Source: Mytilisepta virgata
Lineage: Eukaryota; Mollusca; Bivalvia; Mytilida; Mytilidae
DNA length: 64,000 nucleotides
Assembly: GCA_028015205.1 (NCBI GenBank)
Contig: CM051520.1
Span: 38,143,494-38,207,493 of the forward strand
Direction: 5' to 3'
Part shown: positions 56,873 to 64,000 of the stretch, piece by piece
How the letters are laid out: every line of letters starts with the position of its first letter
How positions within the stretch are numbered: position 1 is the first letter of the stretch
The notes under the pieces: generated by a model
Databases searched by the model: none
The model's input: the letters and a program-made list of their open reading frames with translations, nothing else
Told to the model about the DNA's origin: nothing
Program-made: the position numbers and the translations under genes

Positions 56873-59240
56873 AAGTAAGTAAGTAAGTAAATGCTTTATT
56901 TATAGAGGGTAACACAGTTGGTACAACCAATCTTCCCTGAGGCCCTCATTTCAATGATAAATGTACATGTGTTAGATTAAAAATATTTACAAACAAAATG
57001 AATACAAAAGGATATAAAAACAATACACATTATGCAATGTTCTAATATAATGTTTAACAATTCATCAGTGCATTTATAAACAATCACACCAATATATTTT
57101 TAATCAAGTTCATTTATACATTTAAAATATGATTTTTTATTTTTCCCCTAAAGACTTCAATACTTTGGGAATTACGTATAGTTGTTGGTAGGTTATTCCA
57201 AAGTACTGCTGCTGAGTGTGAAAAATTTTTTTGTAGGCTTCCGTTTTAGCCTTAGGGATATATAAATACCCATTTGTAACTGCTCTGAGAGGGTAGGGAT
57301 TAATGTCAGAAAGATACCTAACGTTATCAGTGAGATATGTGGTAGCTTCATTACATAAACATTTAAAGAGAAGCATGTATTTATGGTACTGAATCCTTTC
57401 GATGACCTTCATCCATCCTAGACTTTTAAATAAGGGATCTGATGGGGACAGGGAGTCTGCATCAAGTACTAGCCTGATGACCCTTTTTTGTAGTTTCAGT
57501 ATACGATCAAGATTATTTTTACTACATGAGCTCCATACAATACAGCAATAATCAATAAGTGGCAGAATATATCCTGTATAAAATAATTTCCGTGATTCAA
57601 GGTTAAGATATTGTTTAATTTTCGTAAACAGATATATTCGAGATGAGACTTTTGAACAGACCTGTTCTATTTGGTCCGACCACATAAGATTTGGATCTAT
57701 TTTAACACCTAATATTTTTTCACACAACGATTTTTGTATTGATACCGAGTTTAATGTTAAACAAAGTTCACTATTTTTGTTATCTATTTTTTGTCTTGTC
57801 CCAATTATCATAAATTTAGTTTTTGAACTATTTATGAACATACACATGTATTATTGTCTTCACAGTACACCATTTTTCAATGCAGTGTAAATCTTCCTGA
57901 ACCATAATTTCCAATTGCTGAATACATTTTCCAGACTTATGAATAGTTGAATCGTCAGCATACATGTCTGTATCACAATTTTTTACATTCAGGGGCAAAT
58001 CATTGATGAAAAGTATAAACATAATAGGGCCAAGTATAGATCCTTGAGGCACACCATATCTAACATTGAGTTTACTAGATACAGCACTACCAAGTTGAAC
58101 TTGCTGTGTTCTGTCATTGAGATAAGATTGAAAAAAAAGTGAGAGATTTATTACTGCACCCATAAATTCCCATTTTCTGGACTAGAATTTTATGATCCAC
58201 TACTTCAAAAGCCTTCCTTAAGTCTAACATTACTGCTAAATTTAGATTTCCATTATCCATGTCTTTCATCCATTTGTCTATGACATTAATAAGAGCAGTT
58301 TGACAGGAGTGCTTACGTCTGAAGCCTGATTGTGCAGGATGTAGTAATTCATATTTTGATAAAAAGTCATATAAATGGCTGGTGACATGTTTTTCTATGA
58401 GTTTTGATAAAGTAGACAGTACTGAAATAGGTCTGTAATTAGTAGTATAAGATTTTACTCCTGATTTGTATATTGGAGAAACATTTTTTAATATGGGTGG
58501 GAAAATTCCACTATCAATCATACGGTTAAAGATGTATGTTAGTGGTGGTGCAATAACAGATGCACATAGTTTTAAGTATTTTTGGGCCTATGTTGTCTGT
58601 TTCAGCAGATTTGTTGACGTTTAATTTTAAAATGTCCTTATAAAGTTCATTTACTCTGATATAAGGTATGTTGAATTCTACATTTGCTGGAAGCCTTTCT
58701 TTAATAAAATCAGTTTATAGAAATTTGTACTGGTTTGAGAATTTCCAGATATTTGTCTTAGGTTTTCAACACATGATGTAAAAAACTTATTAAAACAATT
58801 TTCTAGATCTTCTGGATTATTTAGCTTTGTTCCATCTTTGGGTTTGAGTTCATATGGTCTGACTGGATTCTTAGGATTTAGGCTATTTATACAATTCCAT
58901 AAAATGCTAGGGTCTTTTGAATCTTTAACCATGTTGCTGTAAATAGTCTCGTTTACTCTTTTCAAGAATTTGTTTTGTCATATTTCGCCAATATCTGTTT
59001 TCCCCTCATAGACCTAACTTTTTGTATTTATCCCTTTTTAGTGTTGCATGTACAACTTCATTAGTATACCATTCTGGTTGCTTATCTCGCTTGACTCGTT
59101 TTGTAACAATTGGTGCATGTTTATTTAATATGGAATTAAAAATAAAGTAAAACTTGTCCAGACACTCTGAAGGATCACTGTCAAATTCAACAGTGTGGAA
59201 AGGTGCATTGGACATATCATGCAAAAATTCATTTTCGCTT
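56873..59240 (-). mobile_element. 5'-truncated CR1/Jockey-group LINE with AAGT-type tail
   Basis: Read right to left: pre-RT linker (PEWYTNEVVHATLKRDKYKK near 59060; LWNCINSLNPKNPV near 58880), RT, C-terminal domain, then a 3' UTR of about 250 bp and a tail of five CTTA repeats (+ strand 'aaagtaagtaagtaagtaag', 56870-56889). The endonuclease is absent, as expected from 5' truncation at about 59240. No target duplication was confirmed. Confidence 0.88.
57137..58965 (-). pseudogene. LINE reverse transcriptase and C-terminal domain
   Basis: It reads PKILKLCASVIAPPLTYIFN, FPPILKNVSPIYKSG, NYRPISVLSTLSKLIEKHV, HPAQSGFRRKHSCQTAL, VMLDLRKAFEVVDHKIL (first catalytic Asp), YGVPQGSILGPIMFILFIND and DTDMYADDSTIH (intact YADD). 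Then follow MCMFINSSKTKFMIIGTR, ILPLIDYCCIVWSSCSK and LDRILKLQKRVIRLVLD. Two frameshifts break it: in the A/T run at about 58135, and at about 57870 just after EKWC. Catalytic residues survive, so it is the youngest RT in the window. Confidence 0.93.
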
Positions 59241-60045
59241 AATGGACGAAATCAACAAATTGTCAAAATATGAATGTGTCATCAACTCCTTATTGATTAT
59301 TGATGCTTCTACTTTGATTATAGAATGATTGTACATATGATGTAGATGCGCAGTAAGGTTTTAAAATTTTTATTTCATTGATGGAGCGAAAATTGGGACA
59401 GAAAATGAGCGAATTTTCAAAATATGCTTAAAACATTAATTTCTGAGGAATTTTTGATGCTAAGCTTCTGATTTCTTCATAGGTGGACAGATGCAAAAAA
59501 AGATGCTCAACACACAATTTTAGACCCATGGCATATAGGAAGTATTATAATTATCAAAATATGCTGTTGATTTTTTTTTCCATTTAAAGCAAAAATGTAA
59601 ATAAATTTTCTGACCTCATCAAATCTGCCAGCACCCCACACTCCCTCCCCTCAAATTAAAATGGTCATCCCGTTATTTGGTTATGTGGGATGGACTGAAA
59701 TGGTTTTTGCTAAAAAAAAATAAATGAAAATGTGTAATGCTGATGTGGCACTTGGTTCTGCAGAATTCCATTTAAAAGTGTTTTAAAACTATTTTTGTGA
59801 ACTTCTGATCATTTTGTTTTAAAATAACAAGATTGTGATAATAAGTAACAACACTGTCCTGAAATTCGACAACATTGTCATTAAATGTAATCTCCCAACA
59901 AAGAAATTGACAAATTTAATGTGAGAAGTCAACTAAAGAATGTTGGGGATTAACATAAAGATCTTTGATCCTATTTTAACTGGTGGTAAGGTTTGTCCTT
60001 AACACTAAATTTGCATCAAAATCATAACTTGGATGAAACAAATGT
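59241..60045. other. Intergenic, nothing recognised
   Basis: No exon or repeat boundary is seen. Confidence 0.35.
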
Positions 60046-60085
60046 AGGGGTGCCGGTATAACTGTCGTCTCCGACAGTACTCTAG
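60046..60085 (+). mobile_element. Possible 3' end of a further hairpin element
   Basis: GGGGTGCCGGTATA is followed by the hairpin ACTGTCGTCTCCGACAGT and the terminal ACTCTAG before TTTAA. This matches the 3'-end layout of the other families (repeat, hairpin, tail, T run), but the matching 5' end was not found. Confidence 0.4.
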
Positions 60086-60491
60086 TTTAATTTGTTTCAG
60101 TAATTTATTAATATCCTCTTTCATGCTATTTTACTTATCTTTCATTTTTTCTGAGATACAAAGGGTCAAAGTTGCTGTCGTATCATTCTGCACTTAGCAA
60201 AGCTTTTTACTGAATTTATCTTCAACTTTTGGATTGTTATTTTGGTTTTCAGCAGTATAGGTCATGAGCACAACTGATTACTGGTAGTCTTAAATCGACG
60301 AAATGTGCAAATCATGTGCATCAAAATTGGTATCAAAGAATTTTATTTAAAAATCCTTTTTACAAGTTAACTAAATACATGTAATGCCTGCTACGTATTA
60401 GGATGTTAGCATCAGTGCTGTACTTAATCACTTTGTGTTATGTTTATAAAGTCCAGATCAGCTTTTATTTTTTGAAAAAGTCTACATTTAA

Positions 60492-61044
60492 GGTAGATCA
60501 CAACTAATACACTGACCATCTTTTTCGGACATCTTGCAAATTTGTATAAAAATATATATTTTCAACGAGCAACTAGTATTCGATATAATGTAAAATTTAT
60601 TTCTTAAGTTAAATAAGAAACTTGACAAAAATGCATAAATAGCAAAACTAAAAATTTTATTCTAACAAGAACCCTTTTCAGGGGAGATAATTGGTAGAAC
60701 ATTTTTCTAATGAAATGTAAAGGAAATTTTAGTTTTTTGGAAATAGAAAGAAAAAATGAACGGTGACCTCAATGTTTCTTTTTAGAATATGAAAGCATGT
60801 CAGATAAGTGTTCTTTTCACAGTTTTTACACAATATTCTATCTGCCAGTTTATTTGTTGTACAAGAAATTTGGATTTTCCCTATATAATCTATATAAAAT
60901 TTACCAACATTAAGACTCAATTATCTCAAAATCAAGAACGGTGACCTATGTTTTTTAAATTGAAATTTCAAAGTATCCATCCAACATCCTGCCTGGAAAA
61001 AATTAGGAAAATCTATCTGCTAAAAATATTAGTTTTGATCTACC
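60492..61044. mobile_element. 553-bp MITE flanked by TTAA
   Basis: The left end GGTAGATCACAACTAAT and the complement of the right end (ATTAGTTTTGATCTACC) agree at 16 of 17 positions. TTAA lies immediately outside both ends (60488-60491, 61045-61048). No coding capacity is present. It is likely a piggyBac- or Kolobok-type non-autonomous element, similar in its ends to 46435-46707. Confidence 0.82.
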
Positions 61045-61048
61045 TTAA

Positions 61049-62018
61049 ACAATTAAAACAAAGGTTTAATTTCTTATTTTAAGCACTTTTTAAGTGCCAC
61101 GAAAAAGCACAGAAAAGCGTACATGTACCACTGTAATTTGTCAAGAGATTTTATGTGACCTTATTCTAAAGAATACACACATTGCAGATGATACATATTT
61201 ATTACTTATAGAATTTTTGTTTGTTTTTGAATCAGAAGTTGAAAAAAGCTGGTTGAGTCTTCAATCAGTTAAAAATCAGAAATATATTGTCTGTTGTATG
61301 TCTTCTCATCATCTGCACTACCAAACATTCAGTAGTATGAAGCTCCATCTGAAATGTAGAAATGTTGTAGTAGTTTTTTTAGAGTAGACAATAAAAACCA
61401 AAAGGAAAATCAAATAACGCAAACCAGTAACAAAAATACATAAATACCAAATCTCAACACAAAATCAGATAAAAATATTTTATGGATTTATCTTCATTAG
61501 TTATAGAATCAAAACACAAATCAGTTGCAATGTACGAAATACCCTTTCATTGTTTCTTTCTTGTTTAATGGCATTTAAAGGTCCAAGTGAGGTCAATTTT
61601 CCGAGGTGGTTTTGAAAAATAAGTAATTCTAAAAATTATAAACATAAAAAAATCACGGCTGGTTTCTAATAAAATCGTGTCGGTAATGAATCTTGGAATC
61701 TTCTGAGGGGGTGATATCTTTGTGAACTTCAGGCACTCTCCAAATTAAAACTTGAGAAAACCAAAATAAAAAAAATCACTTCAGCATTGTGAGAAATTAA
61801 GCTATTCGGACAAACCATGTAATTAATATTATCCAAAATTCGAGTTAGGATAAATGTGCACAATGAGGTTGCAGTGCTACGTTCCCTATTTAAAATCATG
61901 TGCAATATATTCAGTATTTAAGTAATATTTGATTAACTCTAACATACAAGTACATATAATCCTCTTTTTCGAATCATTCCCCTACAACATTTGTGCAGGT
62001 TTTTTTTTTTTTTTCCCC
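61049..62018. other. Intergenic, nothing recognised
   Basis: A 97-codon frame at 61094-61387 resembles no family and is not called. A T run of 16 lies at about 61999-62014. Confidence 0.35.
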
Positions 62019-62032
62019 ATTTTACTCAACCC

Positions 62033-62439
62033 TAGGCACCTGTGATGGATCACGGGGGCTCAACCCATAGAGCTGTCTAGCGCGTCCCCAGGTGGCGGAT
62101 AGGGGAGACCCTCTCGTTGGGGGGTTGTCAGGTCATAATACGGAAAGCCTGGCCGCGGACCATAGTGGGTAACGTGTTTGGAGAATGCCACACTCCCTGC
62201 ACGCTAAAGACCCCTTCTGTAGTTTTCGAAAAAGAGTAGGCTGATGGCCGCTACAGAAGGCTAAATTATCCGACCCTACCCAACCATCCTCCTTTTACAG
62301 TGGCAGTCAAAATTGGTTCCCCTTTGTGTCCCGACCCACCCCTAATTGAATTGTTTGATAAATTGAACTGGTTCTCGTCCTGAAGATGCATGAAATATTT
62401 GCCACTGGACGTTAAGCAACAATCAATCAATCAATCAAT
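62033..62439 (+). mobile_element. 407-bp retroposon with LINE-type CAAT tail and 14-bp target duplication
   Basis: The insert is flanked by CATTTTACTCAACC at 62019-62032 and 62440-62453. It is GC-richer than its surroundings. It begins CTAGGCACCTGTGATGG with 'ccccaggtggcggatagggg', and ends 'ggacgttaagcaacaatc' with four to five CAAT repeats. That tail is one I associate with mollusc LINEs, so this is an internally deleted LINE or a SINE-like derivative using LINE machinery. No pol III box was identified. Confidence 0.88.
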
Positions 62440-62569
62440 CATTTTACTCAACCTGTTAATATGCCCTTCAATACACTAGTAAATAATCTCTCTCATTAAA
62501 ATGTACCATTAGCTCATTATAAATGAAATTATAATATGAATTATTATACCTCATGATTAGCACATTTTT

Positions 62570-64000
62570 ATACGACCGCAAAATTTTTGCGGTCGTATAT
62601 TGGTATGACGTTGGCGTCTTCGTCGTCGTCTGCGTCGTCGTCCGTCGTCAGCGTCGTCGTCCGAAGACATTTGGTTTTCGCACTATAACTTTAGTATAAG
62701 TTAATAGAAATCTATGAAATTTAAACACAAGGTTTATGACCACAAAAGGAAGGTTGGGATTGATTTTGGGAGTTTTGGTCCCAACAGTTTAAGAATTGGG
62801 GGCCAAAAAAGGGCCCAATAAGCATTTTTCTTGGTTTTCGCACAATAACTCTAGTATAAGTAAATAGAAATCTATGAAATTTTAACACAAGGTTTATGAC
62901 CACAAAAGGAAGGTTGGGATTGTTTTTGGGAGTTTTGGTCCCAACAGTTTAGGAATTAGGGGCTAAAAAAGGGCCCAAATAAGCATTTTTCTTGGTTTTT
63001 GCACAATAACTTTAGTATAAGTAAATAGAAATCTATGAAATTTAAACACAAGGTTTATGACCACAAAAGGAAGGTTGGGATTGGCTTTGGGAGTTTTGGT
63101 CCCAACAGTTTAGGAATTAGGGGCCAAAAGGGTCCAAAATAAAACTTTGTTTGATTTCATTGAAAATTGACCTATTGGGGTTCTTTGGTATGCCGAATCA
63201 AACCGTGCATTTAGATTCTTAATTTTTGGTCCCGTTTTCAAATTGGTCTACATTAAGGTCCAAAGGGTCCAAAATTAAACTTAGTTTGATTTTAACAAAA
63301 ATTGAATTCTTTGGGTTCTTTTATATGCTGAATCTAAACATGTACTTAGTTTTTTTATTATGGGTCCAGTTTTCAAGTTGGTCCAAATCGGGGTCCAAAA
63401 TTAAACTTTGTTTGATTTCATCGAAAAATTGAACTATTGGGGTTCTTTGATATGCCGAATCTAACCGTGCATTTAGATTCTTAATTTTTGGTCCCGTTTT
63501 CAAATTGGTCTAAATTAAGGTCCAAAGGGTCCAAAATTAAACTTTGTTTGATTTTAACAAAAATTGAATTCTTGGGGTTCTTTGATATGCTGAATCTAAA
63601 CATGTACTTAGTTTTTTTATTATGGGCCCAGTTTTCAAGTTGGTCCAAATCGGGGTCCAAAATTAAAGCTAAAAAAGGGTTAAATTATTTTATTTTTTTT
63701 TGGGGGGGGGGGCAATTCTCCACAGCATATTGTATTGCACAAGAAGCAAAAAATTGAATATAAATTCAAATCATATGACCAATTCTAAGTTCTTTGATTT
63801 CAGTTATTCTGTGTCAGAAACCTATTATATGTCAAATATTTGAAGAAATTTTCAATTGCACAGTATTGCGCAATAGCAAGAAATTGATATGTGTGCCCTG
63901 TTATCAAAACTTTATTATTAACAAATTCCATTGGAAATTTGCCAATATTAAATGTGCTGATGAAGCTTTTTTGTTTATCTCATCTAAACTGCTTTTAAAT
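62570..64000 (+). mobile_element. Family-7 (TACGACCGCAAA) hairpin element, runs off the window
   Basis: The 5' end is a near-perfect hairpin TACGACCGCAAAATTTTTGC with arm GGTCGTATA. GTCGTC-rich sequence (62606-62662) follows. Three units of about 160 bp come next ('ggttttcgcacaataactt', 'atagaaatctatgaaattt', 'aggaaggttgggattg', 'gttttggtcccaacagttt'). A second array of 130-140-bp units then starts at about 63130 ('caaaattaaactttgtttga', 'gttctttgatatgc', 'tggtcccgttttcaaattgg'). A G run lies at 63702-63711. The 3' end is outside the window. Confidence 0.8.

Noticed and set aside
57137..58521. Active LINE
   Set aside because: YADD is intact, but two frameshifts and loss of the endonuclease make the copy inactive.

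Overview
This is eukaryotic nuclear DNA. It is AT-rich, intron-bearing and crowded with repeats. The repeat families (the AGCTCACCTG and TATACGACCGC hairpin elements, tRNA-headed SINEs, and a LINE tail ending in CAAT repeats) are those I associate with marine bivalves, most likely a mytilid mussel. That assignment is inference from recognised repeat types, not from a search.

One gene can be reconstructed in full: a UBE2G1-type ubiquitin-conjugating enzyme on the + strand. It has five coding exons (2409-2454, 9035-9137, 12061-12158, 14043-14221, 19377-19457), 168 codons plus stop, and all junctions are in phase with GT/AG borders. The catalytic Cys is residue 90. A second likely coding exon (about 40711-40983, + strand) opens an unrecognised acidic N-terminus and ends at a candidate donor; the rest of that gene is not visible. 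A CpG-rich, partly duplicated block with ETS, NRF-1, CRE and E-box-like sites at 32458-32740 looks like a promoter of unknown ownership.

Most other sequence is mobile. Three LINE relics are recognisable (29401-30687 +, 41779-51290 - and 56873-59240 -), with an RT scrap abutting UBE2G1 exon 1 and a pogo/Tigger transposase pseudogene (5210-6730 -). Further elements are SINEs (533, 23943, 33714, 37290), a 407-bp insertion with a LINE-type tail (62033-62439), two MITEs flanked by TTAA (46435-46707, 60492-61044), a 1.3-kb element with CAGTGTA terminal inverted repeats (35100-36429) and a foldback-like element (27579-28452).

The most interesting feature is a set of about ten sequence families that share little sequence at their ends but one layout: (i) a 5' hairpin beginning with a short inverted repeat; (ii) a GTCC/GTCCGTC-rich tract; (iii) tandem units of roughly 140-180 bp, several of which share a CTCCTCT-AAACC ... 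ATGAAACTT core; (iv) the complement of the 5' repeat, a second unrelated hairpin and a short tail; (v) insertion inside T runs without target duplication. This resembles non-autonomous Helentron-like elements (HINEs). Nesting gives clean boundaries: one element splits LINE ORF1 and its exact removal rejoins the frame, and another sits in a T run whose uninterrupted paralogue is present in the window. No replicase/helicase gene is visible, so all copies here would be non-autonomous.
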